From JAKVKY01 sp964293585 (GTDB lineage Bacteria; Bacillota; Negativicutes; Acidaminococcales; Acidaminococcaceae), in contig CAXYYS010000009.1 in NCBI GenBank assembly GCA_964293585.1, forward strand, positions 1 to 59,651: a stretch of DNA of 59,651 nucleotides. The letters run 5' to 3'. The stretch's first letter is position 1. Each line of letters opens with the position of its first letter. The translations under genes were made by a program, and so were the position numbers. The notes beneath the pieces were generated by a model, which was given only the letters and a program-made list of their open reading frames with translations, did not search any database and was not told where the DNA came from. Shown here piece by piece: positions 25,189 to 33,025 of this stretch.

Positions 25189-25452
25189 TTACAGTTTAAA
25201 TAAGACGCTGCTCTGAGTTTTTTTAGGTTTTACATCGTCCAGAGGACGCATCTTTCTTTCCGGATGGTCGATCAGTTCCATTTCTTCGGGACGGATCTTG
25301 CCGCGTTTATTTTCAAAATCATCAATGATCCACTTCAGGATCTGCTCGATTTCTTTGTTGACGGAACGGCCGTTATAGTCGGCGATAACTTTCATTTTTT
25401 TCATAACCAGCGGATGAATCCGGAGGGTGAAACGTGCTGTTGCCATTGTCAT
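25189..25452 (-). CDS. Ribbon-helix-helix (Arc-like) DNA-binding protein
   Basis: An 87-residue protein whose first half is an Arc/MetJ-type ribbon-helix-helix domain: the strand ATARFTLRIHP, then helix VMKKMKVIADYN, the turn GRS and helix VNKEIEQILKWIIDDFE. The basic C-terminal half (PERKMRPLDDVKPKKTQ) has no recognised domain. The start ATG at 25452 has GGAGG 6 nt upstream. No toxin partner is adjacent, so a stand-alone autoregulator is more likely than an antitoxin. Three phased direct repeats lie at its promoter and are the obvious candidate binding sites. It is divergent from the M16C peptidase, which it could also control. Confidence 0.85.
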   Translation of the reverse strand: MTMATARFTLRIHPLVMKKMKVIADYNGRSVNKEIEQILKWIIDDFENKRGKIRPEEMELIDHPERKMRPLDDVKPKKTQSSVLFKL

Positions 25453-25495
25453 GATAATCCTCCACGCCCTTTGGGAGCCACTTCTAGCCTTGAGA

Positions 25496-25528
25496 CGTCA
25501 CTTTTGCGTCACTTTGTCGTCTACACTT
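25496..25528 (-). promoter_or_regulatory. Three tandem 11-bp repeats, candidate operator of the ribbon-helix-helix protein
   Basis: On the plus strand CGTCACTTTTG (25496-25506), CGTCACTTTGT (25507-25517) and the weaker CGTCTACACTT (25518-25528) follow each other with no gap. An 11-bp period puts the copies on one face of the helix, as expected for cooperative ribbon-helix-helix dimers. They cover the predicted transcription start of the minus-strand gene. Confidence 0.6.
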
Positions 25529-25557
25529 ATTATATAAAAAAGTTCTCCGGACTGCAA
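25529..25557 (-). promoter_or_regulatory. Promoter of the ribbon-helix-helix gene
   Basis: On the minus strand, -35 TTGCAG (25557-25552), a 17-nt spacer and a perfect -10 TATAAT (25534-25529). The -35 lies inside the palindrome at 25546-25564. Confidence 0.72.
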
Positions 25558-25564
25558 GTCCGGA
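25546..25564. repeat. 19-bp perfect inverted repeat in the divergent promoter region
   Basis: TCCGGACT (25546-25553), GCA, AGTCCGGA (25557-25564). It overlaps the -35 of the minus-strand promoter and lies upstream of the peptidase promoter. It could be an operator or a weak bidirectional hairpin. Confidence 0.6.
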
Positions 25565-25599
25565 ACGGTGATTTTTTACTGTTATGGGCACAGCTTTTG

Positions 25600-25608
25600 T
25601 GCTATACT
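25600..25608 (+). promoter_or_regulatory. Extended -10 promoter for the M16C peptidase
   Basis: TGC plus TATACT (25600-25608), 29 nt before the start codon; the -35 is unclear. Confidence 0.5.
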
Positions 25609-25637
25609 ATTATATATGTCTGCACGGGAGGATAAGC

Positions 25638-28562
25638 ATGAATTTAGAATTACAAAAAATTTACCACGGTTTTAAAGTTTTGCGCCGGGAGGAGTTAGAA
25701 GAAGTAGCTTCTACCGGTTATGTGCTGGAACATGTACGTAGCGGCGCCCGGCTGGTTTATCTGGCCAACAGCGACGACAATAAAGTTTTTACGATTGGTT
25801 TTCGGACACCGCCGGCGGATGATACCGGTATCGCCCATATCATGGAACATTCCACCTTGTGTGGTTCCCGCAAGTACCGTTTAAAAGAACCGTTCGTGGA
25901 ACTGGTAAAGGGTTCCCTGAACACTTTTTTGAACGCCATGACCTATCCGGACAAGACGGTGTACCCTATTGCCAGCAGGAACGCCAAAGATTTTGCCAAC
26001 CTGATGGACGTGTATCTGGATGCGGTTTTCTATCCCTTGATCTACGAGAATAAATATACTTTAAAACAGGAAGGCTGGCATTACGAACTGAGTGGTCCGG
26101 AAGACCGGCTGGCTTATAACGGCGTAGTTTATAATGAGATGAAGGGCGTTTATTCGGCGCCGGATGCCTTGCTGACCTATTGTGGTTCCAAGGTGCTGTT
26201 TCCGGATACGCCGTACCGGTTTGAGTCCGGCGGTCTGCCGGAGGCAATTCCCAATTTGACCCAGGCCGCCTTTGAAAAATTCCACCAGACTTATTACAGC
26301 CCGGAAAATTCCTATATCTATCTGTACGGTGACCTGGATATTGAGGCTAACCTGGCTCATCTGGACAGTTATCTGCAGGCGTTTACAAAAACAGGGCAGG
26401 TTCATTCCGAGATTCCGCTGCAACCCATGAGCGAGTTTACGGTGGAAGTGAACGAGACTTATCCGGTGGCCGCCGGGGAAGATACCCATGCTAAAACTTT
26501 CCTGGAGCTGCAGGTGGTAGTGGGCGAGAGTACGGATGTTAAAACTACCACGGCTTTAAAATTATTAAAGAGCGTGCTTTTGGATACGGAATCGGCACCG
26601 CTGCGCCGGGCGCTTTTGGACGCCGGCGTGGGCAAGGATATCAGCGGCAACTTTGAAGCCAGTCTGCGTCAGCCTATCCTTTCAGTACGAGCCAGCGGCA
26701 GCGAGCCGGAGCTCAGGGAAAAGTTTGTACAGGTCCTGTACCGGACCTTACAGAAACTGACCCGGGAAGGTTTGGATAAAGAATTACTGGAAGCCGCTTT
26801 AAATTACCAGGAATTTAAGCTGCGGGAAGCAGACTTCGGCCTGTATCCCAAGGGACTTATCTATGGCCTGAGCATGTTCGATATCTGGATCTACGGCGGA
26901 GACCCGCTGGCAAGTTTTAAGTATAACGAACTGTTTAAGGAACTGAGGGCGGCACTTAAGACCCGTTATTTTGAGAATTTGATAGAAACATACCTGATGG
27001 ATAATTCCCATAAGGCCCTGCTGGTGTTAAAACCGGAACCGGGCAAGGAAGAACGGGCGCAGCAGGCTGAAGCTCAGCGTCTGGCCAGGCTGCAGCAAAC
27101 TTTTACCAGAGAGCAGCTGCAGACTTTTGCGGCGGAATGTCAGGAGCTGCATGCCCGTCAGGGGAAACTGGACAGTGCGGAGGCGCTGGCTTCTATTCCT
27201 TTATTGTCCCGGCAGGATATCCGCCGGGAAGTGGAGCAGGTTCCCAGTGAAAAAGAAAAACTGGCAGGCGGATCCTTGTATTTTGTGCCGCTGCCGACCA
27301 ATAAGATTACCTATTTGAACTGGTATTTTGACGTGACCGGGATGGAGCCGCAGTTGCTCCCGTACTGCAATCTTTTGTGCGATGTGCTGGGGCGTTTGGA
27401 CACGGAACCGTATAAGTACGCGGATTTGTCCAAGTATACCAGTATGTACACCGGCGGCATCACCTTTAATTTTAGCGCGGTGCCGGCGCCGACGGATTGT
27501 AACCGTTACCAGTTGGAGTTTGAGGTGCATGCCAAGGCACTGACAGCCCAGGTACCGAAACTTTTCCGGCTCCTGGAGGCCATAGCTTTAAAGACCAGCT
27601 TTACGGACCGGGCCCGTTTGCAGGAACTGGTGGGCACGCTCCTTACCGACTGGGATAATAATTTCTTCAGCCGGGGCCAGGAAGTAGCCAAGACCAGGCT
27701 GGGAGCCTATTTTAGTGCCAGTGCCCGGGTGGATGAGCAGGATTATTTAAGCTACTACCAATTCTTAAAAGACTTGAATGCACATTTTGAGGAGCGGGCT
27801 TCCCAGGTGTTACAGACTTTATGGGAACTGACCGGTCAGCTCTTTAATAAGACGGAGTGCCTGATGACGTATGCCTGTGAAAGTGAGGCCCGCAGCCAGG
27901 TCTACCAGCAGATTGTGAATTTTAACGGCAGCCTGGGTGAGAGTAAATATGCGGGGAAACCTGCGGTAACTTTTGCCGCGCCCGGACGCAACGAAGGTAT
28001 TGAGACGCCGGGTAAGGTGCAATATGTTACCGCCGGCGGCAATTTCCGGGAGCACGGCCAGGAATATACCGGCGCCATGCTGGTCTTAGCTACCATGCTG
28101 CGTTATGAATATCTGTGGACCAAGATCAGGATCCAGGGCGGTGCTTACGGAGCTAATGCTTTATTCAGCCGTTCCGGTGAAATGTATTTTACCACTTACC
28201 GGGACCCCCAGCTGACGGCCAGCCTGGATGCTTTTCAGGGTTTACCGGCCTGGCTGCGGAACCTGCAGCTGACCGAGCGGGAACTGACCAAGTATGTAAT
28301 CGGTACGATTAGCGGTCTGGATACGCCGCTGCCGGTTTCGTATAAAACCGTGCGGGTGGCCATGCAGGAACTGGGTGAGGGTGTGACCATTGCCCAGCGG
28401 CAAAAGACCCGGGACGAGATCCTGGATGTACAGCTGGCTGACCTGCAAGCTTTGGCGGCACCAATTGCCAAGGTGCTGGCGGATAATTATCTGTGCGTGG
28501 TAGGCGGGAAACAGCCTATCGAAGCCGCCGGAAATATCTTTACCAAAACGTTCTCGGTCTAA
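25638..28562 (+). CDS. M16C insulinase-family peptidase (PreP/Cym1-like)
   Basis: A 974-residue zinc peptidase of the presequence-peptidase group, which degrades unstructured peptides inside a closed chamber. The inverted zinc motif HxxEH is HIMEH at about residues 67-71, followed by LCGSRKYRLKEPF, FLNAMTYPDKTVYP and a downstream glutamate region YTLKQEGWHYEL. The second, inactive half includes the conserved WTKIRIQGGAYGANA. The length fits the single-chain two-half form. The frame opens at 25584, but ATG 25638 follows GGGAGG (25626-25631). It has no signal peptide and is thus cytoplasmic. dltA begins 19 nt downstream. Confidence 0.92.
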   Translation: MNLELQKIYHGFKVLRREELEEVASTGYVLEHVRSGARLVYLANSDDNKVFTIGFRTPPADDTGIAHIMEHSTLCGSRKYRLKEPFVELVKGSLNTFLNAMTYPDKTVYPIASRNAKDFANLMDVYLDAVFYPLIYENKYTLKQEGWHYELSGPEDRLAYNGVVYNEMKGVYSAPDALLTYCGSKVLFPDTPYRFESGGLPEAIPNLTQAAFEKFHQTYYSPENSYIYLYGDLDIEANLAHLDSYLQAFTKTGQVHSEIPLQPMSEFTVEVNETYPVAAGEDTHAKTFLELQVVVGESTDVKTTTALKLLKSVLLDTESAPLRRALLDAGVGKDISGNFEASLRQPILSVRASGSEPELREKFVQVLYRTLQKLTREGLDKELLEAALNYQEFKLREADFGLYPKGLIYGLSMFDIWIYGGDPLASFKYNELFKELRAALKTRYFENLIETYLMDNSHKALLVLKPEPGKEERAQQAEAQRLARLQQTFTREQLQTFAAECQELHARQGKLDSAEALASIPLLSRQDIRREVEQVPSEKEKLAGGSLYFVPLPTNKITYLNWYFDVTGMEPQLLPYCNLLCDVLGRLDTEPYKYADLSKYTSMYTGGITFNFSAVPAPTDCNRYQLEFEVHAKALTAQVPKLFRLLEAIALKTSFTDRARLQELVGTLLTDWDNNFFSRGQEVAKTRLGAYFSASARVDEQDYLSYYQFLKDLNAHFEERASQVLQTLWELTGQLFNKTECLMTYACESEARSQVYQQIVNFNGSLGESKYAGKPAVTFAAPGRNEGIETPGKVQYVTAGGNFREHGQEYTGAMLVLATMLRYEYLWTKIRIQGGAYGANALFSRSGEMYFTTYRDPQLTASLDAFQGLPAWLRNLQLTERELTKYVIGTISGLDTPLPVSYKTVRVAMQELGEGVTIAQRQKTRDEILDVQLADLQALAAPIAKVLADNYLCVVGGKQPIEAAGNIFTKTFSV

Positions 28563-28581
28563 GTTAAAACCGGGTGTAAGG

Positions 28582-30078
28582 ATGAGTGGTATGTGGATTT
28601 TAGACAGGCTTGAGGCCTGGCAGGAGAAAACAAAAATTGCCCTGCGGTACGGCAGGGAGACGCTGACCTTTAAAGAACTGTGGGCGCAGAGCGAGGCCCT
28701 GGCGGCTTTTTTAGAAGCCCGATATCAGGAGGCGTTGCGGCACAAGACACCGCTGGTCCTGTACGGCGCCAAAGAACTGGCGCTGGTACCCGCCATGCAT
28801 GCCGCTTTAAAATGCGGCGTGCCCTATGTGCCGGTGGATACACTGTACCCGGTGGACAGGTTGCAGCAGATTATCAGCCAGGTGGAAGCCAGGGTCGTTA
28901 TTAATTTGTCTGCCTGCCAGCTGCAGGGTAACTTTGAGGTGCTGAACGGCAGGGACCTGGCGCAAATTTTTACGGACTATGCCGGACAAAAAAGTACGCC
29001 GGCACACTGGATCCAGGACCGGGATGTGTGCTACATGCTCTTTACCAGCGGCAGCACCGGTCAGCCCAAAGGCGTGCAGATCTGTAAGGAAAACCTGCTC
29101 TGTTTCGTGGACTGGTACAAAGATTTCTGCCCGGTGACGGAACAGACGGTGGCTTTAAACCAGGTCAGCTATTCCTTTGACGTATCCGTGATCCCTTTGT
29201 ATATTTATCTGGCGCAGGGTGCGACCTTGTTTAACCTGGGTCACGCGGAGCTGGAAGATTTTAAACTTTTAGAGGCGTCCCTGGCGGTTTCACACCTGAC
29301 GGACTGGGTGAGCACGCCGGCGCTTTTTGATATCTGTCTGTTTGCCAAAAACTTTAATAAGCAATTGTTGCCGCAGCTGCGGCGTTTTACCTTTGCCGGC
29401 GAAGTTTTAACCAAGACGCTGGTGCGGGAACTGCAGGACCGGTTTGGCAGGGAGGCCGTGGTCATCAACGGCTACGGTCCTACGGAAACTACGGTGCTGC
29501 TTACCGCCTGCGTGGTTACGGCAGCTATGCTGGCTGCGCCGGAACATATCCCTATCGGCAGGCTCAATCCTGCCCTGGGTCATCAGCTGGACCAGGGGGA
29601 GTTGTTAGTCTGGGGTGGCAGCGTGGGCTGCGGCTATTTTAAAAATCCCCAGCAGACGGCGCAAAACTTTTTTGCGGCGCCCGGCGGTCAGAGGGGTTAC
29701 AGAACCGGCGATCTGGTGACAGAGCGGGAAGGCCTGCTCTATTATCAGGACCGCAAAGATTTTCAGCTCAAGCTGAACGGCTATCGCATCGAGCCGGACG
29801 ATATCAGCAGTAATATCAATAAGCTGGAGAGCGTACAAGGCAGTCTGGTGCTTCCGGTTACCAAAGAGGGCAAGGTGGAATACCTGGCCGCTTTTGTACA
29901 GCTGAAACCGGGTCATTCCCAGGGCAGTGCTTTAAAGGACGCCATCGCTGTTAAAAAATTTTTAAAGACGGTGGTGCCCGTGTATATGATTCCCAAGAAG
30001 ATAGTGCTGGTGGAGCAATTCCCCATGAACGTCAACGGGAAGATAGACCGTAAAAAGCTGCTGGAGGGTCTGTCATGA
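28582..30078 (+). CDS. dltA: D-alanine--D-alanyl carrier protein ligase (DltA)
   Basis: Activates D-alanine with ATP and loads it on the carrier DltC. The 498 residues are an ANL-superfamily adenylating enzyme: YMLFTSGSTGQPKGV (phosphate loop), the NQVSYSFDVSVIPLY segment typical of DltA, NGYGPTETTVLL, YRTGDL, QLKLNGYRIEPDDI and MNVNGKIDRKKL with the catalytic lysine. The gene is the first of a complete dlt operon and lies 19 nt after the M16C gene. ATG 28582 is used, but ATG 28591 is also plausible because AAGG is then 9 nt upstream. Its stop overlaps dltB. Confidence 0.93.
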   Translation: MSGMWILDRLEAWQEKTKIALRYGRETLTFKELWAQSEALAAFLEARYQEALRHKTPLVLYGAKELALVPAMHAALKCGVPYVPVDTLYPVDRLQQIISQVEARVVINLSACQLQGNFEVLNGRDLAQIFTDYAGQKSTPAHWIQDRDVCYMLFTSGSTGQPKGVQICKENLLCFVDWYKDFCPVTEQTVALNQVSYSFDVSVIPLYIYLAQGATLFNLGHAELEDFKLLEASLAVSHLTDWVSTPALFDICLFAKNFNKQLLPQLRRFTFAGEVLTKTLVRELQDRFGREAVVINGYGPTETTVLLTACVVTAAMLAAPEHIPIGRLNPALGHQLDQGELLVWGGSVGCGYFKNPQQTAQNFFAAPGGQRGYRTGDLVTEREGLLYYQDRKDFQLKLNGYRIEPDDISSNINKLESVQGSLVLPVTKEGKVEYLAAFVQLKPGHSQGSALKDAIAVKKFLKTVVPVYMIPKKIVLVEQFPMNVNGKIDRKKLLEGLS

Positions 30079-31229
30079 TACAGCTGAGCGCTTACGGTAG
30101 TTTCTTTTCCTTATATATTTACGGTCTGCTGCTGCTCCCGGCCCTGGTGCTGGGGCTGTGCGGCTGCCGCCTGAAATACTACGGCATGCTTTTGTCTGTG
30201 CCACTGCTCTGGTCGCTTTTAGGAGCCGACCTGCCGCATTTTTTAGCTTTCCTGGCGGGAGAGTTTTTCCTGCTGGTACTTTTTTACTACGGCTGGCAGC
30301 AACGGGGCTGGCATTGTAGCTTTTTCTACTACGGCGTGCTCTTGTGTTCCATCGCGCCGGTGGCTTTTATTAAATACGCCATCGTGGCTGATATTCCCGG
30401 CGTAGCTTTCTTAGGCGTCAGCTACATGAGCTTCCGTATCTGGCAGATGCTGGTAGAGATTCACGACGGCCATGTGACAGTTTTTAAACCACTGGAAATT
30501 TTATACTTCATTACTTTTTTCCCCACGCTCAGTTCGGGACCTATTGACAGGCTGGCCCGTTTCAGCGGGGATTTGGCGGCCAAGATCAGCGGCAGGACCT
30601 ATGCGGATGAGTATCTGGCCTACGGTTTTAAGAAACTGCTGAAAGGCATCGTCTATAAATTTGCCTTTGCCAATGTACTTTTCATGTACGCCCTGTGCAA
30701 GATTCCGTCGGAAATCACGCTGACCAACGCCCTGGCGTATATGTATGTCTATACTTTCTACCTGTATTTTGACTTTGCCGGTTATTCCGACATGGCTATC
30801 GGTACAGGCTATCTTTTAGGCATCCGGGTGCCGGAAAACTTTAACCAGCCATTTCTGGCCAAGAGCATGAAGGAACTGTGGGAAAGATGGCATATGTCCC
30901 TGTCCCGCTGGTTCGGAGATTATATCTTTAGCCGTTTTGTGCTGAACCTGCTCCGGGGCGGTTATGTGAAAAAACAATCCACCGCAGCGAGGTTAGGCTT
31001 TTTTGTGACCATGACGGTGATGGGTATCTGGCACGGTTTTACCCTGTACTATATCATCTACGGCATGTACCACGGGGTGGCCCTGGCCTTGACGGATTAT
31101 TATCTGAAGACCAAGTTTTACCGCCATCACTTTAAGAAGCCTTATTATAAATGGGTGAGCCGGGTGGTAACCTTCCACCTGTTTGCGTTTGGCTTATTGA
31201 TTTTTTCTGGCTACCTGCTCAAGTTTTAG
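30075..31229 (+). CDS. dltB: D-alanyl transfer protein DltB (MBOAT)
   Basis: A polytopic membrane O-acyltransferase of 384 residues that moves D-alanine from DltC across the membrane. Conserved MBOAT parts are FLGVSYMSFRIWQ, FPTLSSGPIDRLARF, YLYFDFAGYSDMAIG, PENFNQPFLAKSMKELWERWHMSLSRWF and the catalytic-histidine motif MGIWHGF (His near residue 320). It starts inside the end of dltA (ATGA overlap). A 121-base gap separates it from dltC, which is unusually long for a dlt operon and holds several palindromes. Confidence 0.94.
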   Translation: MIQLSAYGSFFSLYIYGLLLLPALVLGLCGCRLKYYGMLLSVPLLWSLLGADLPHFLAFLAGEFFLLVLFYYGWQQRGWHCSFFYYGVLLCSIAPVAFIKYAIVADIPGVAFLGVSYMSFRIWQMLVEIHDGHVTVFKPLEILYFITFFPTLSSGPIDRLARFSGDLAAKISGRTYADEYLAYGFKKLLKGIVYKFAFANVLFMYALCKIPSEITLTNALAYMYVYTFYLYFDFAGYSDMAIGTGYLLGIRVPENFNQPFLAKSMKELWERWHMSLSRWFGDYIFSRFVLNLLRGGYVKKQSTAARLGFFVTMTVMGIWHGFTLYYIIYGMYHGVALALTDYYLKTKFYRHHFKKPYYKWVSRVVTFHLFAFGLLIFSGYLLKF

Positions 31230-31258
31230 CGGTGCTGGTCAAATAGCTTTAGTGTAGT

Positions 31259-31298
31259 TTCACGTGAAGCGGGTAAGAGCAGCTGCAATTTGCAAATT
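31259..31298 (+). repeat. Cluster of short perfect palindromes between dltB and dltC
   Basis: TTCACGTGAA (31259-31268), GCAGCTGC (31279-31286) and AATTTGCAAATT (31287-31298) lie within 40 bases. They could be regulator sites or RNA structures that set the dltC level. No promoter is convincing here. Confidence 0.45.
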
Positions 31299-31350
31299 TG
31301 TTTTTATCTTGTTAGTTAACGCGTAAATTTTAGAGGAGGATGTAACAAGC

Positions 31351-31590
31351 ATGGATTACGAACAGATGGCCCTGGAAATTTTACAGAAAGCAACGGAGAC
31401 GGACGACCTGGCTGAAGACATGGACCTGGATCTTTTTGACGCAGAACTTTTGGATTCCATGTCGGTGATCTCCATCATCATCAACATTGAGGAGCGGACG
31501 GGCAAACGCCTGGAACCTACCGATTTTACCCGGGACGATATCAAGACTGTCCATAATTTTGCCAAATTCTTAAAGGAGAAAGTTGGCTGA
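31351..31590 (+). CDS. dltC: D-alanyl carrier protein (DltC)
   Basis: A 79-residue acyl-carrier-type protein that carries D-alanine as a thioester on phosphopantetheine. The attachment serine is Ser36 in AELLDSMSVI, followed by the family helix IIINIEERTGKRLEPTDFTRDDIKTV. The length is standard for DltC. ATG 31351 follows GAGGAGG with 9 nt spacing. Its stop overlaps the dltD start (TGATG). Confidence 0.94.
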   Translation: MDYEQMALEILQKATETDDLAEDMDLDLFDAELLDSMSVISIIINIEERTGKRLEPTDFTRDDIKTVHNFAKFLKEKVG

Positions 31591-32789
31591 TGTTACGTAA
31601 GTCTTTACGGGAGGTGCTGCTGGTCTTAGGCTGCAGCTTGCTCCTGACCCTGGCAGCAGTGTGGGGGCTGGACCGGTTTCTGGATTACCAGATCAGCCAT
31701 CTGCCTTACAATCCTGCCGTGGTGCATCCTTATATTAATAACGACCGGGATAAGGGCCTGGCTTTTATGCGCCGCTCGGCGGCCCACGGGGACATTTTCC
31801 TGCTGGGTTCCTCAGAGCTGGAAATCCATGTGCCCCAGCATCCCAAATATTTCTTCCCCAACGCGCAGGCGCCCTGGCAGGTTTACCCCAGCGGCAGGGC
31901 TTATGCCCAGAGCCTGCAGGAAGCTATCCGGCTGGGAGCTTTGCCGGCTGTAACCATGCGGGGGCAGAAGGTAGTTTTAATTACGTCTTTGCAGTGGTTT
32001 AGCAGCCCGGAGATTATTAAGGCCGGCCAGCAGGCCCGTTTTTCGGAACTGCAGTATTACCATACCTTGGCCAACCCGGCTTTAAGTAAGTCTACCAAGA
32101 CTTACATTGAAAAACGCATGCAGGGTTTCCTGACAGGTAATAATTTGTTCAAGCAGGCTGTCCTGTACACCCGGTTATCTTTGTCGGAGCAGCCGCAGGA
32201 TAAATTTTTGCTGACCCTGATGACGCCGTACTACACCGGTTTAAAATTTTATCTGGCCCTGCGGGACAAGTGGAATACCTACAAGCTGATCAAGGGACAG
32301 CCGCCGTATACTCCGGCGCCGCCCCGTCAGGTTAACTGGCCCCGGGAATACGCCAGGGCGGCCGAGGAAGGCAAACTTTCCTGTACCAACAATAAGTTTT
32401 ACGTGGAAAACGCTTATTATGACCGCTGGCTGAAGCAGAATATCGACTATGTAAAAGGAAAATCAGACAAGGTGGAACTGCTGACCGGCAAGGAATGGGA
32501 GGACCTGGACTGTCTGCTCCGGTTGTGCCGGGAAAATCAGGTCAGCCTGTATGTGGTCATCATGTCCACCAACGGCTATTATTATGATTATACCGGCATG
32601 TCCAAGGCTACCCGGGCCGCTTTTTATGACAAGCTCACCGGGGTGCTGCGGAAAAATAACGTGCCGTACTTAAATTTGCAGGACAAAGAATACGAACCTT
32701 ATTTTTATTACGATGTGATGCATCTGGGTTGGAAAGGATGGCTTTACGTGGATGAACAGCTTACCCGACATTATGGCCAGGCTCAGTGA
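31590..32789 (+). CDS. dltD: D-alanyl transfer esterase-like protein DltD
   Basis: A 399-residue membrane-anchored SGNH-like hydrolase facing outward that places D-alanine on the final polymer. It has an N-terminal transmembrane helix (about 8-28), the nucleophile motif GSSEL (residues 73-77), an EIHVPQHPKYFF stretch and a C-terminal DVMHLGWKGW that supplies the Asp/His pair. It overlaps dltC by one base. Its own 3' end overlaps a small ORF in another frame that resembles DltX. Confidence 0.92.
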   Translation: MLRKSLREVLLVLGCSLLLTLAAVWGLDRFLDYQISHLPYNPAVVHPYINNDRDKGLAFMRRSAAHGDIFLLGSSELEIHVPQHPKYFFPNAQAPWQVYPSGRAYAQSLQEAIRLGALPAVTMRGQKVVLITSLQWFSSPEIIKAGQQARFSELQYYHTLANPALSKSTKTYIEKRMQGFLTGNNLFKQAVLYTRLSLSEQPQDKFLLTLMTPYYTGLKFYLALRDKWNTYKLIKGQPPYTPAPPRQVNWPREYARAAEEGKLSCTNNKFYVENAYYDRWLKQNIDYVKGKSDKVELLTGKEWEDLDCLLRLCRENQVSLYVVIMSTNGYYYDYTGMSKATRAAFYDKLTGVLRKNNVPYLNLQDKEYEPYFYYDVMHLGWKGWLYVDEQLTRHYGQAQ

Positions 32790-32898
32790 CAGGCTGGCGT
32801 TTAAAATCCTGGTGGTGACCTGCTGTTTGTGTTTAACGGTGCTGGTACTGCTGCAGGTGCAGGATGGGGAAGTCCATTATATCTATAATAATTTTTAG
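32752..32898 (+). CDS. dltX: DltX-like small membrane protein, hidden behind dltD
   Basis: A 48-residue ORF in a different frame from dltD. It starts MNSLPDIMARLSDRLAFKI, has one hydrophobic helix (about residues 17-35, VVTCCLCLTVLVLLQV) and ends VHYIYNNF. DltX proteins are about 50 residues long, have a single transmembrane helix and end in a conserved FIYNxF-like motif whose tyrosine is reported to carry D-alanine between DltB and DltD. DltX is usually encoded before dltA; here it is last. The start overlaps dltD by 38 nt; ATG 32773 would give 41 residues. The ribosome site is weak, suggesting coupling to dltD. A likely terminator follows. Confidence 0.78.
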   Translation: MNSLPDIMARLSDRLAFKILVVTCCLCLTVLVLLQVQDGEVHYIYNNF

Positions 32899-32904
32899 GG
32901 TGCG

Positions 32905-32939
32905 GCCCGGTGAAAGTTTGCCGGGCGGATAATTTTTTT
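32905..32939 (+). terminator. Probable terminator of the dlt operon
   Basis: GCCCGG (32905-32910) pairs with CCGGGC (32921-32926) around ten bases, followed after GGAT by AATTTTTTT. It lies 6 nt after the dltX stop. Confidence 0.65.
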
Positions 32940-33025
32940 GGTAAACAAGGATTTATGACTTTTGTGTCGAATTGTAACAGGTAACCTAAAATGGTAAAAA
33001 GAAGAAAAAACAGGAGGCATTAAAC

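Noticed and set aside
31351..31590. Carrier protein considered as an acyl carrier protein of fatty acid synthesis
   Set aside because: Its place between dltB and dltD and its sequence around Ser36 identify DltC.
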